Source: Lachnospiraceae bacterium
Lineage (GTDB): Bacteria > Bacillota_A > Clostridia > Lachnospirales > Lachnospiraceae
Assembly: GCA_024699595.1 (NCBI GenBank)
Contig: JAILPG010000199.1
Span: 1-29,063 of the forward strand
Length of the DNA: 29,063 nucleotides
Direction of reading: 5' to 3'
Of the stretch, positions 1 through 7,881 are shown one piece after another. A program made the position numbers and the translations under genes. Numbering within the stretch: the first letter of the stretch is position 1; each line of letters starts with the position of its first letter. The notes under the pieces were generated by a model. The model made no database searches, was not told where the DNA came from, and saw only the letters and a program-made list of their open reading frames with translations.

Positions 1-282
1 CCATGTCTCCTGTGATGCAGGATGGTTGTCATTGGGATATTCGGGAGTTGTCCACCATACGGTATCCTTGGACTTGTCATCCATTACGATGAACTTATCC
101 TTAGGTGAACGTCCGGTATAGATACCTCTCATAACGTTAACTTCGTCAAGCGCTGTCATTACAACCTTATCCTAGCCCTCAAGACTCGGATCCATCTCAT
201 CCTTATATAACTGCTCATATGAAGGATTATAAAAGATCTCTTTAACACCTGTGATTCCATACTTACTTAAATCAACTGCCAT
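1..282 (-). pseudogene. pckA: ATP-type PEP carboxykinase, N-terminal part, with in-frame stop at codon 37
   Basis: Reading leftwards from the ATG at 282-280, the translation begins [16 protein letters not shown] and, after a stop, continues in the same frame through YTGRSPKDKFIV and VWWTTPEY. These are hallmark N-terminal segments of ATP-dependent phosphoenolpyruvate carboxykinase, which interconverts oxaloacetate and PEP with ATP. Codon 37 (complement 174-172) is TAG, where homologues normally have Tyr in a LEGYDKG context; a single base change from TAC or TAT explains it. The frame stays open on both sides, so this is a point nonsense change or a base-call error, not general decay. A GAGG ribosome binding site sits 7 nt before the ATG. 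A second in-frame ATG (codon 42, 159-157) follows an AAGG, so restart is conceivable. The 3' part lies outside the window. The family call is sure; functional status is open. Confidence 0.88.
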
Positions 283-313
283 CTCTTTACCTCTTTTCTT
301 TAATATTATTTAT

Positions 314-344
314 GGCAAAAGGCCTTTTTTACGGGCTTTTTGCC
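314..344. promoter_or_regulatory. Hairpin in the pckA leader
   Basis: An 11-bp inverted repeat, GGCAAAAGGCC against GGCTTTTTGCC, with a 9-nt loop. One pair is G-U when read on the plus strand and C-A on the minus strand. It lies between the pckA promoter and its start codon, about 31 nt before the ATG, so it would be in the 5' leader of the pckA mRNA. No convincing U-run follows on the minus strand. It may be a leader control element, or a weak terminator for the upstream aminopeptidase gene, which has no better one. Confidence 0.5.
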
Positions 345-368
345 CATCTGGTTTTTCAATCGCTAAAG

Positions 369-397
369 ATTATACATGATAAACCGCCATAAATCAA
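369..397 (-). promoter_or_regulatory. Promoter for pckA (sigma-A type)
   Basis: On the minus strand TTGATT (397-392) and TATAAT (374-369) are separated by exactly 17 nt, with a TG just before the -10. The -10 is a perfect consensus. Transcription would begin near 362, giving an mRNA leader of about 80 nt that contains the hairpin at 314-344. The rest of 283-445 shows no gene; a weak bulged repeat near 409-430 is the only other structure after the aminopeptidase stop codon. Confidence 0.75.
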
Positions 398-445
398 TAA
401 ATTTTCTATTAAGGAGAGACATTCTCTTAAGGACAGGCCGATCAT

Positions 446-2248
446 TTACAAAGGCGCGGTCTGTGCAGTAAGCCACTCAAGCTTCTCGCCCTCAAATCTG
501 TCCTTTAAGCTTTCATATACCAGTTTGTGATACTCATTAAGCATCTTTTTCTCATCCTGATTTATCATATCCGTTACGATCGCCTCCCGTTCAAAAGGCA
601 CTAATGACAGGGGCTCAAAGGCAAGAAAAGTTCCCCATTCATTGGTCTTTTTTTCAACGCACAGAAGGAGGTTTTCTATTCTTATTCCGTATTCCCCTTC
701 TATGTAGATACCTGGTTCATCGCTTGTGATCATACCGCTCTCAAGCGGAGGCTGCGCTCCTTCTTCTTTTATATGATAATTAAAGGACTGCGGTCCCTCA
801 TGCACGCTTAAGAAGCTTCCGACACCATGTCCGGTACCGTGCTTGTAATTAAGGCAGAGCTCCCACAGAGGAGACCTTGCCGCGATATCAAGGTTTTCCC
901 CGCTAACTCCCTTTAAAAATACAAGAGACATAAGACGCAGATGTCCTTTGAGAACAGCCGTATAGGAGATCTTTTCCTCATCAGTTAAGGCACCCAGTGC
1001 GACCGTCCTTGTGATATCCGTAGTCGCTCCCCTGTACTGGCCTCCCGAATCAAGCAGTACAAAGCCTTTATCCTCAAGAGTCTTCGAGTTCTCCTTATCC
1101 GGCTCGTAATGAACTATTGCTGCATTCTCCCTGTAGGCACAGATCGTTGCAAAGCTTGGCTCGACAAAGCCCTTTGAATCTGCCCTGTAAGAATCGACAA
1201 GCATTGCCGCCTCATATTCCGTTATCTTTTCAGTCTTCACCCTTTTCTTTATGTCATATATCCAGTTGATGACTGCGGCCGCATCATCCTTATGAAATTC
1301 CTTCGAAAGCCTTATCTCCGTTTCATTCTTTATCTGTTTTTTTATGTATTCATGCGACGGGATATCAGCTACATAATTGTACTCATTAAGGATATGGTAA
1401 AGTCTGTGGTTTAAAGATGAAAAATCGCAGGTGATGTCAAGCGGTGCAACACAGTTCTGTGTATCAAAGGCATAATCGTATATAGAGTCATAAGGAAGCA
1501 GTCTGTATCCGTTCTTCTCGGATTCAAGCTTAAGCTCTTTGCTCATGCATGCTTCGTCAATAAAAAGCATCGCATCCTTCCCGGATATAACAGCATATGA
1601 ATAAGCAACGGGATTGTACTCTATGTCATTTCCTCTTATATTAAATACCCACATCACATCGGACAGATCCGTGATGACACATTGATCCAAGGAACTGTCC
1701 GATAAAAAGGTCCGTATTTCCTTAAGCTTTTCAGCTGTGCTCTTTCCGGATACATTCCCGGGAAGTATCATCATTTTTTCCGCAGCTCTTGCAGGTCTGT
1801 CTTCCCATACTTCATCCGCATAGTTTACATTTATACGGAAATTGTCAATGTTTGCGGTTACATCAAAGATCTCTTCATAAAAGCTTACGCTCGTCACTTC
1901 CCCGTCAAAACCTATGACAATATCCTCATCTGCTCTGTCCCTTAAATATTCGCAGATAGTGGGCACTCCCTCATCCTGCATTCTCATAAGCTTTATCTCA
2001 GAGCCTGAAAGCTCGGACTCCGCCTGGATATAATATCTTCCATCGGTCCATAAAAGGGCCTCTGTAAGTCCCACCAGAAGAGTGCCTGCAGAACCGGTAA
2101 AGCCGCTTAAGTATTCCCTGAACTTGTAATGATCGCACAGATATTCAGACATATGAGGATCGGAGGTGAGCACCACGTAATAATCGATACCGTCCCGCCT
2201 CATAAGGCTTCTCAGCCTTTCAATACGTTCTTTATAAATGTTTCTCAT
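446..2248 (-). CDS. pepP: Xaa-Pro aminopeptidase (M24B, three-domain aminopeptidase P)
   Basis: A 600-residue cytosolic metallopeptidase that removes N-terminal residues preceding proline. The long three-domain form is visible: two creatinase-N-type domains (about 1-310), the M24 pita-bread catalytic domain (about 315-530) and a C-terminal extension typical of this class. The dinuclear metal ligands can be placed at D400 (LLDSGG), D411 (TTDITRT), H474 (HGTGHGVG), E511 (SDEPGIY) and E525 (RIENLL). The ATG at 2248 follows AGGAG by 8 nt. It stands alone, divergent from citrate synthase and upstream of pckA on the same strand, with no strong terminator between. A weak minus-strand promoter (TTGTCA at 2408-2403, GATAAG 18 nt on) may serve it. 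The symbol is used loosely; the family assignment is firm. Confidence 0.93.
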   Translation of the reverse strand: MRNIYKERIERLRSLMRRDGIDYYVVLTSDPHMSEYLCDHYKFREYLSGFTGSAGTLLVGLTEALLWTDGRYYIQAESELSGSEIKLMRMQDEGVPTICEYLRDRADEDIVIGFDGEVTSVSFYEEIFDVTANIDNFRINVNYADEVWEDRPARAAEKMMILPGNVSGKSTAEKLKEIRTFLSDSSLDQCVITDLSDVMWVFNIRGNDIEYNPVAYSYAVISGKDAMLFIDEACMSKELKLESEKNGYRLLPYDSIYDYAFDTQNCVAPLDITCDFSSLNHRLYHILNEYNYVADIPSHEYIKKQIKNETEIRLSKEFHKDDAAAVINWIYDIKKRVKTEKITEYEAAMLVDSYRADSKGFVEPSFATICAYRENAAIVHYEPDKENSKTLEDKGFVLLDSGGQYRGATTDITRTVALGALTDEEKISYTAVLKGHLRLMSLVFLKGVSGENLDIAARSPLWELCLNYKHGTGHGVGSFLSVHEGPQSFNYHIKEEGAQPPLESGMITSDEPGIYIEGEYGIRIENLLLCVEKKTNEWGTFLAFEPLSLVPFEREAIVTDMINQDEKKMLNEYHKLVYESLKDRFEGEKLEWLTAQTAPL

Positions 2249-2364
2249 TGATCCCGCTCCTTTTTATCCGTGATAACCTTCCATTCATACTTTTTCCTTT
2301 TCACCTGATACCGTTTTCATGGAATGGACAAAACAATGCCCGTACTTAGCCCCGTCTTCAAGCC

Positions 2365-2393
2365 TTGCAAGATATCATCTTATCATGTAAAAT
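2365..2393 (+). promoter_or_regulatory. Promoter for citrate synthase gene
   Basis: TTGCAA (2365-2370) and TAAAAT (2388-2393) are separated by 17 nt, with an extended TG before the -10. Transcription would start near 2400, leaving a leader of about 125 nt before the ATG at 2526. The gap 2249-2525 between the two divergent genes holds this promoter, possibly a weak opposing one, and no gene that I can support. Confidence 0.6.
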
Positions 2394-2525
2394 AATACAT
2401 AGTGACAATTCATGAAGGCATTATCGTCTCGTGACTTTTTCTTTTCCTGTCATCGGTAAGATGTCCGGTCAGAAGGTTTAATTTTTCCCCTGTCAACAAT
2501 AGTATCACAAAAAAGAGAGAAAAGA

Positions 2526-3890
2526 ATGTTAGACAAAAAATTATACGAAATCACTCCCGAGATCATAAAACTTTCGGAAATGAACGAGGAAAGCAGCCTG
2601 ATCGACCCGGCTTTATATGAAAAACTAGACGTTAAGCGCGGGCTTCGCGACCTGTCCGGAAAAGGCGTGCTTGCAGGACTTACCAATATATCTGATGTCC
2701 GTGCGAACATGATAGTGCGCGGAAAGCTCGTACCGCAGAACGGTGAGCTGTATTACAGAGGCTATAACGTAAGGGACCTGGTAAACGGTTTTTCCAATGA
2801 CCAGCGATTCGGATTTGAGGAGATCACCTTTTTACTTCTGTTCGGAAAGCTCCCCGACCAAAAGGAGCTTGATGATTTCAACAACCTGCTGTCGCAGTAT
2901 CGTGCGCTGCCCACGGATTTTGTAAGAGATATCATTATGAAGGCTCCGAGCCGCGATATGATGAACACCCTTGCAAGAAGCGTACTGACGCTCTATTCCT
3001 ATGATGACAGGGCTGACGATACCACCATGCCAAATGTCCTGAGGCAGTGCCTGCAGCTGATAGCTCTGACACCGCTTCTTTCCGTCTACGGTTATCAGGC
3101 CTACAGACATTATCATGACGGAAAGAGTCTTTATATACATCCGCCCAAAAAGGAACTCTCAACTGCGGAAAACATTCTGAGGATCCTAAGGCCGAACAAG
3201 AAATACACACCTCTTGAAGCCCGGATACTTGATATCTGTCTCGTACTGCATATGGAGCATGGCGGCGGAAACAATTCCACCTTTACGACCCATGTCATAA
3301 CATCTACGGGTACTGACACCTATTCCGTCATGGCAGGTGCCATAGGCTCACTAAAGGGGCCCAAGCACGGCGGTGCCAACATAAAGGTCGTAGAGATGTT
3401 TGACGACATGAAGAAAAAGCTCAAGGACTGGGAGGATGAAGAGGCCGTATCAGCTTACCTGCTCGGGCTCCTAAGAAAGGAAGAGTTTGACAAACAGGGG
3501 CTTATCTACGGTATGGGACATGCGGTTTATTCCCTGTCAGATCCCCGAGAAAAGATATTCAGAAAATTCGTGGGGCTGCTTGCTTCCGAAAAGGGACTGG
3601 ACGATGAGTTCAGGCTCTATTCCCTTGTGGAAGAGCTTGGCCCAAGGATCATCGCCTCAGAGCGGAGAATGTATAAGGGCGTCTGCTGTAATGTGGATTT
3701 TTATTCCGGCTTTGTATATCAGATGCTGGGACTGCCCAAAGAACTGTACACTCCCATCTTTGCGATAGCAAGAATGGCCGGATGGTCAGCTCACCGTCTT
3801 GAGGAACTTGCCCAGAACGGAAAAATAATAAGACCGGCATACAAGCCGATCATAGTTGATCAGGAATACATCCCTCTTTCGGAGAGGTAG
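2526..3890 (+). CDS. gltA: Citrate synthase
   Basis: A 454-residue citrate synthase that condenses oxaloacetate with acetyl-CoA, the entry step of the (probably incomplete) TCA branch leading to 2-oxoglutarate and glutamate. Active-site motifs are all present: H245 in MEHGGGNNSTF (substrate binding), the catalytic H281 in GPKHGGAN, H332 in GMGHAVYSLSDPR and D391 in NVDFYSG. The length and the extra N-terminal stretch match the long form common in Clostridia. The start at 2526 is preceded by a purine-rich but weak ribosome binding site (GAGAG). It is a single-gene transcript: its own promoter lies at 2365-2393 and a perfect terminator follows its stop codon. Nearby pckA also handles oxaloacetate, but on the opposite strand. 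A 2-methylcitrate synthase role is less likely, as no prp genes are near. Confidence 0.95.
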   Translation: MLDKKLYEITPEIIKLSEMNEESSLIDPALYEKLDVKRGLRDLSGKGVLAGLTNISDVRANMIVRGKLVPQNGELYYRGYNVRDLVNGFSNDQRFGFEEITFLLLFGKLPDQKELDDFNNLLSQYRALPTDFVRDIIMKAPSRDMMNTLARSVLTLYSYDDRADDTTMPNVLRQCLQLIALTPLLSVYGYQAYRHYHDGKSLYIHPPKKELSTAENILRILRPNKKYTPLEARILDICLVLHMEHGGGNNSTFTTHVITSTGTDTYSVMAGAIGSLKGPKHGGANIKVVEMFDDMKKKLKDWEDEEAVSAYLLGLLRKEEFDKQGLIYGMGHAVYSLSDPREKIFRKFVGLLASEKGLDDEFRLYSLVEELGPRIIASERRMYKGVCCNVDFYSGFVYQMLGLPKELYTPIFAIARMAGWSAHRLEELAQNGKIIRPAYKPIIVDQEYIPLSER

Positions 3891-3892
3891 AC

Positions 3893-3924
3893 ACAAAAAA
3901 AGCCGGGAAACCGGCTTTTTTTGT
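3893..3924. terminator. Bidirectional intrinsic terminator (gltA / thrC)
   Basis: A perfect 14-bp stem, with a seven-A run and GCCGG paired to CCGGC and seven T, closed by a GAAA tetraloop. T-runs exist on both strands, and it lies between the convergent stop codons of gltA (3890) and thrC (3951), so it should end both transcripts. Confidence 0.92.
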
Positions 3925-3950
3925 ATGCTTTTTTTATATTTTTACAGCCT

Positions 3951-5441
3951 TCACGACAGGCCTGTACGTTTTTTTACGACCGAAACCATCTCATCTTTTT
4001 CACATACTGTCGTATGTCTTATTTCTGCTCCCTTAAGCTCCGTGATAGCCGGAGGCAGCTTTACGTGTGAGATCTCAAACAGCTCATCCGCTGTAATCTG
4101 CCAGTCCTCACCGCTTTCCTTTCCCGTGATTGCACGCAAAACGGCAGGTGCGAATTTATACGGACTTGCTGTCGATATCACAACACTCTTTTTAGTATCG
4201 CCGGTGCTCTCCCTGTATTTTAAGTCACAGGCTGCGGCAACTGCAGTATGGGTATCCATAACATAACCGGTTTTCTCATAAAGATCCTTTATTGCAGAAA
4301 GAGCTTCATCTTCGGCTGCGTAAAATCCCGCAAAGCTTTTTGAACCTTCCTTCATGTCGGCACTTACCGCATAGCTGCCTTTTTTTGCAAGCGAGTCCAT
4401 AAGTGCTTTCGTTTTAGCCGTATCGGATCCGGTCATCATATATATGAGCCTCTCGAGATTTGATGAGACAAGTATATCCATACTGGGAGAACAGGTAAGG
4501 ATAAACTCCCTGTTCCTGTCATAGGTTCCTGTCTCAAAGAAATCATAGAGAACCTTATTGTCGTTTGAGGCACAGATCAGTTTTCCAACAGGCAGTCCCA
4601 TGAGCTTTGCATAATATCCGGCTAAGATATTTCCGAAATTCCCCGTCGGCACAGTGAAGTTAATCTCCTCTCCTTCACTGATCTTACCGCTTTCAAGCAT
4701 TTTTTTGTATGCATATACATAATAGACGATCTGCGGGATCAGCCTTCCGATATTGATGGAATTAGCCGATGAGAACATATATCCCTTTTCTGACATTTCT
4801 TTTGCCAGAGCCTTATCATTAAAGATCTTTTTTACCCCGCTCTGGCAGTCATCAAAGTTTCCTTTTACGGCTGCAACACAGGTGTTATCACCCTTCTGGG
4901 TCACCATCTGGAGCTTTTGTATTTCCGAGACTCCGTTTTCGGGATAAAAAACTGTTATCGCGGTACCTTCCACATCACAGAATCCTTCAAGCGCCGCTTT
5001 TCCGGTATCGCCCGAAGTGGCAGTGAGTATCATCACCTTCTTATCTATCCCGTTTTTCTTAATGGCAGCTGTCAGAAGATGCGGAAGGATGGACAGAGCC
5101 ATATCCTTAAAGGCTATAGTCCTTCCGTGGAAAAGCTCGAGGAAATACCTGTCTCCTTTTTTAACCAAAGGGGCTATGCTTTCATCGTCAAACTTTTCAT
5201 CATAGGCTTTGTTTATGCAGTATGTAAGCTCCTCATCCGTATAATCCGTAAGAAGCAGTCTCATCACACGGAAAGCCGTCTGTCTGTAATCCATGCTTAT
5301 AAGGTCTGATAACTCAAAGTCAAAATGCGGGATACTCTGAGGGACAAACAGTCCTCCGTCATCGCAGAGTCCCTTAAGCACTGCCTTTGAAGCCGGGACA
5401 TTTTCTTCGCCTCCGCGAGTGCTCTTATACAGTATCTCCAA
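3951..5441 (-). CDS. thrC: Threonine synthase (TTG start)
   Basis: A 496-residue PLP enzyme converting O-phosphohomoserine to threonine, the last step of threonine synthesis. The family N-terminus (EILYKSTRGGEE) and the PLP-lysine motif HGRTIAFKDMAL (Lys about 112) are clear, followed by TATSGDTGKAALEG and the glycine-rich phosphate-binding loop PTGNFGNILAGY. I place the start at the TTG of 5441, because AAGGAG lies 7 nt before it and homologues begin at exactly this point; the upstream in-frame GTG at 5462 would add seven residues (MRIRRTT) unlike the family and lacks such a site. The start lies inside the last codons of the small membrane ORF, so the two are probably translationally coupled. 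It is the last gene of the long minus-strand run and ends at the terminator at 3893-3924. Confidence 0.94.
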   Translation of the reverse strand: MEILYKSTRGGEENVPASKAVLKGLCDDGGLFVPQSIPHFDFELSDLISMDYRQTAFRVMRLLLTDYTDEELTYCINKAYDEKFDDESIAPLVKKGDRYFLELFHGRTIAFKDMALSILPHLLTAAIKKNGIDKKVMILTATSGDTGKAALEGFCDVEGTAITVFYPENGVSEIQKLQMVTQKGDNTCVAAVKGNFDDCQSGVKKIFNDKALAKEMSEKGYMFSSANSINIGRLIPQIVYYVYAYKKMLESGKISEGEEINFTVPTGNFGNILAGYYAKLMGLPVGKLICASNDNKVLYDFFETGTYDRNREFILTCSPSMDILVSSNLERLIYMMTGSDTAKTKALMDSLAKKGSYAVSADMKEGSKSFAGFYAAEDEALSAIKDLYEKTGYVMDTHTAVAAACDLKYRESTGDTKKSVVISTASPYKFAPAVLRAITGKESGEDWQITADELFEISHVKLPPAITELKGAEIRHTTVCEKDEMVSVVKKRTGLS

Positions 5442-5589
5442 CGTTGTTCTCCTTATCCGCACTGTCTGCTTTTTTCTGATCCTTCATGTCTCTTAATCTC
5501 TTTCCGAGATTTACGGCGATCACGATTGCAGCCATAAATACAATGACTACAAGCACATAAGATAAAAACGTATTAATGAATGCTATCAT
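5425..5589 (-). CDS. Small single-pass membrane protein (54 aa), unrecognised
   Basis: A short frame from ATG at 5589 to TAA at 5425. An AGAGGAG ribosome binding site lies 7 nt before the start. The peptide has one hydrophobic segment (residues about 3-26, rich in V, I, F, A), then a basic stretch (GKRLRDMKDQKK) and an acidic/polar tail. The arrangement predicts an N-out, C-in single-pass peptide. Its last 17 nt overlap the thrC start, and it lies 29 nt from the RNase H stop codon, so it belongs to the same transcription unit. I do not recognise the family and propose no function; translation-coupling leader for thrC or a true small membrane protein are both possible. Confidence 0.65.
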   Translation of the reverse strand: MIAFINTFLSYVLVVIVFMAAIVIAVNLGKRLRDMKDQKKADSADKENNVGDTV

Positions 5590-5618
5590 CTGAGTTCTCC
5601 TCTATATGTTTTCTTTTT

Positions 5619-6101
5619 CTAAACAGTTTGATCCATAATGTCTTCCGAAAGATCATCCGAATCGGCGGCAGCAGTTGCAAGCTTGTCGCACCTTTCGTTT
5701 ATCTCATTTCCGTCATGACCCTTTACCCAGTTAAAAGTAACACTGTGGGGCTCCATATCCTTTAGAAGCCGTTTCCACAGATCGACATTTAACACTGCTT
5801 TTTTATCGGCTTTCCTCCATCCATTCTTTACCCAGTTATCTATCCATTTCTGATTGAATGCCTCTGTTACATATTTGGAATCGGAATAGACTTCCACCTC
5901 GCAGGGTCTGTTTAACGCTTCAAGACCGGCGATCACGCCCATAAGCTCCATCCGGTTATTCGTTGTTTTTACATAACCCTTTGATATTTCCTTTTCATGA
6001 AGCTTATCCTTTGAATCCGTATATCTGAGTATGCACCCAAAGCCCCCCGGGCCTTCCGGATTCCCTCTTGCGGCGCCGTCACTGTACAGCTCTACTTTCA
6101 T
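5619..6101 (-). CDS. rnhA: Ribonuclease HI
   Basis: A 160-residue enzyme that cuts the RNA strand of RNA-DNA hybrids. The four carboxylates are in place: D8 (YSDGAARGNP), E52 (NNRMELMG), D74 (YSDSKYV) and D139 (ERCDKLA), together with the catalytic-loop H129 (VKGHDG). Length matches stand-alone bacterial RNase HI, followed by a short acidic tail of about 15 residues. It starts 10 nt after the amidohydrolase stop codon, with only a weak AGGA upstream, so coupling to the gene before it is likely. It has no N-terminal hybrid-binding domain. Confidence 0.95.
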   Translation of the reverse strand: MKVELYSDGAARGNPEGPGGFGCILRYTDSKDKLHEKEISKGYVKTTNNRMELMGVIAGLEALNRPCEVEVYSDSKYVTEAFNQKWIDNWVKNGWRKADKKAVLNVDLWKRLLKDMEPHSVTFNWVKGHDGNEINERCDKLATAAADSDDLSEDIMDQTV

Positions 6102-6111
6102 CGGCTTAACA

Positions 6112-7383
6112 TCATCCTATTCTCTTAATGATATTGTTTGCAGCATCATACAGCTCTTCCGGATCGTCTCCCGTGAAGAATTCTCCGTTTTCATACAGGA
6201 TCTTTCCATGAACCATGGTCATTTTAATATTCTGCTTTGATCCGCTGTATACAATATTCTTGGCTATGTTGTTAAGCGGCTGCATATTGGGCGTATGCAG
6301 ATCGATCATAATTATATCGGCTTCCTTGCCTTCCTTAAGGATATCCGCATCTAAAAGTCCCATTGCCTTTGAACCGTTTACGGTAGCCATCTTTAATACC
6401 TTCATTCCATCGCAGGCTGCCGCATCCTCTGTGCTTAACTTGCACAATCCCGTCACAAGGAACATTTCCCTGAACATGTCAAGGCAGTTATTGGAGCTTG
6501 GACCGTCCGTTCCTATCGCTACGTTGATCCCAGCGTCGAGGAATTTCTGTATGGGTGCTATGCCGCTTGCAAGCTTGGTGTTGGAGCCTGGATTTGTGAC
6601 CACATGAAGCTTTTTTTCCTTAAATATCTCTATATCATGATCCGAGAAATATACGCAGTGGTATCCGCCGCCGCCATAGTCAAACATTCCCAGGGAATCC
6701 ATAAGCTCTGTAGGAGTCTTTCCGTATCTGTCAATACACTCTTTTACTTCCCGCTTTGTCTCGGAATTGTGTGCAAACAGCGGCGCCTCGTATTTATGCG
6801 CAAGCGCTGATATCTTTTCAAGCAGCGAAAGGTCGCAGGTATATTCAGCATGGAATCCGAGCATGAATGATGAAAGCGGATTCCCGTCATTAATCTTTAA
6901 ATATCTTTCCTCAAGCTCTTCAAGCGAGGGTCCGAACTTGTTGATGCCGCTCACCTGAACAAATTTCATTCCCGTATCGATCGCACATCTTGCAATGTCA
7001 TAGGGGGCAAGATACATGTCAAAAACAGCGGTTATGCCGGAAGTGAGATATTCAAGGACCGCAAGCTTTGAGAGTATGTAACAGTCCTCTCCTGTCATCT
7101 TTGCTTCCATCGGGAATATCTTTTGTGTAAGCCACTCCTGTAAAGGAAGGTCATCGGCATAAGACCTCATTGCCGTCATTCCTGAATGTGTATGAGCATT
7201 CTTAAAGCCCGGCATCAGGACATTTCCTTTGCAGTCGATCTCCCTGTCAAAGTCTGTATCCCACTGTTCCTTTGCAGGACCGACATAAGCGATCTTACTG
7301 TCCTTTACGATGAGCTCGCCTTCAAATATGTCTTCATTGTCTGCCATGGTGAGTATCCTGGCATTTTTAAATCTTATATTCAT
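6112..7383 (-). CDS. mtaD: Amidohydrolase, MTA/SAH deaminase-like
   Basis: A 423-residue metal-dependent deaminase of the ATZ/TRZ amidohydrolase group. Metal ligands and catalytic residues are visible: H64 and H66 (NAHTHSGM), H178 with E180 (GFHAEYT), H205 (FAHNSET) and D293 (IGTDGPSSNN). The N-terminal VLMPGFKNAHTH and the C-terminal beta-sandwich return are typical. Members closest to this pattern deaminate S-adenosylhomocysteine or methylthioadenosine, sometimes adenosine; guanine or other aminopurines cannot be excluded from sequence alone. It follows cytidine deaminase, PNP and a BMP lipoprotein, so a nucleoside-salvage role fits. AGGAGG precedes the ATG. The 66-nt gap upstream is the widest in the long run and contains a possible promoter. 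The symbol is tentative. Confidence 0.8.
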   Translation of the reverse strand: MNIRFKNARILTMADNEDIFEGELIVKDSKIAYVGPAKEQWDTDFDREIDCKGNVLMPGFKNAHTHSGMTAMRSYADDLPLQEWLTQKIFPMEAKMTGEDCYILSKLAVLEYLTSGITAVFDMYLAPYDIARCAIDTGMKFVQVSGINKFGPSLEELEERYLKINDGNPLSSFMLGFHAEYTCDLSLLEKISALAHKYEAPLFAHNSETKREVKECIDRYGKTPTELMDSLGMFDYGGGGYHCVYFSDHDIEIFKEKKLHVVTNPGSNTKLASGIAPIQKFLDAGINVAIGTDGPSSNNCLDMFREMFLVTGLCKLSTEDAAACDGMKVLKMATVNGSKAMGLLDADILKEGKEADIIMIDLHTPNMQPLNNIAKNIVYSGSKQNIKMTMVHGKILYENGEFFTGDDPEELYDAANNIIKRIG

Positions 7384-7425
7384 ATCGCCTCCTGTATAAA
7401 TTAAATATTTAGGTCAAAAGACCGT

Positions 7426-7453
7426 CTTATACTGCTATATTCCAAAAGATCAA
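7426..7453 (-). promoter_or_regulatory. Possible internal promoter for mtaD-rnhA-thrC
   Basis: On the minus strand TTGATC (7453-7448) and TATAAG (7431-7426) are 16 nt apart, in the only gap longer than 30 nt within the 19-gene run. The -35 overlaps the cdd stop codon. A small GGTC-AAAA-GACC hairpin (about 7412-7423) follows. This is weak evidence from sequence alone. Confidence 0.35.
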
Positions 7454-7869
7454 AGCACTGAATTGTTAAAGCTTTCAGGTAATAATTCCTTTAATTTAAA
7501 TGTCTTATGATCCTGCACTGATCTTGCAAGGATGACCATAAGCTCCCCGTCAGCTGAAAACTCACTTAATACCTGCCTGCAGATCCCGCAGGGACTAGCA
7601 TAGTCCGAAAGATTTTCCGGATCGTCACCTTCGGGGCCTCCTGCTATCACTATAGCCTCAAAGTCCGTATCGCCTTCGCTCACAGCCTTGAACACGGCAG
7701 TCCTTTCGGCACAGTTGGTAGCGCCATATGAGGCATTTTCAATATTACAGCCCTTACATACCTTTCCGTTTCTGCATAAGAGCGCTGCCCCCACCTTATA
7801 CTTTGAATAGGGACTGTAGGCTTTTTTTCTTGCGTCAAGCGCTTCGTTTATCAGTTCTTTAATGTCCAT
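7450..7869 (-). CDS. cdd: Cytidine deaminase
   Basis: A 139-residue homotetrameric-type zinc deaminase converting cytidine and deoxycytidine to uridine and deoxyuridine. The zinc site is complete: C53 with catalytic E55 (TNCAERTAVF), and C94 and C97 (SPCGICRQ). The substrate-binding NIENASYG precedes it. Length is that of the short, one-domain Gram-positive enzyme. It lies 12 nt after the BMP lipoprotein gene, with AAAGG about 9 nt before the ATG. Together with PNP and the lipoprotein it forms a nucleoside-uptake and salvage group. Confidence 0.95.
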   Translation of the reverse strand: MDIKELINEALDARKKAYSPYSKYKVGAALLCRNGKVCKGCNIENASYGATNCAERTAVFKAVSEGDTDFEAIVIAGGPEGDDPENLSDYASPCGICRQVLSEFSADGELMVILARSVQDHKTFKLKELLPESFNNSVL

Positions 7870-7881
7870 GTAAATGTACCT

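Noticed and set aside
172..174. Amber codon in pckA read as pyrrolysine or another recoded residue
   Set aside because: No pyl genes or recoding element can be seen, the usual residue is Tyr, and all other genes here use standard stops; a mutation or base-call error is simpler.
409..430. Bulged repeat TTAAGGAGAGA / TCTCTTAA after the aminopeptidase stop codon as a terminator
   Set aside because: The stem is short, carries a 3-nt bulge and has no T-run; too weak to call.
2832..3140. Minus-strand open frames inside citrate synthase
   Set aside because: Shadow frames of gltA; no ribosome site, no family resemblance.
4917..5309. A 130-residue plus-strand open frame inside thrC
   Set aside because: It lies wholly antisense to thrC, which is confirmed by strong motifs, has no ribosome site and resembles no family; it reflects codon bias of the true gene.
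5442..5462. thrC start at GTG 5462
   Set aside because: It adds seven residues not seen in the family, and the AAGGAG ribosome site lies downstream of it, correctly placed for TTG 5441.
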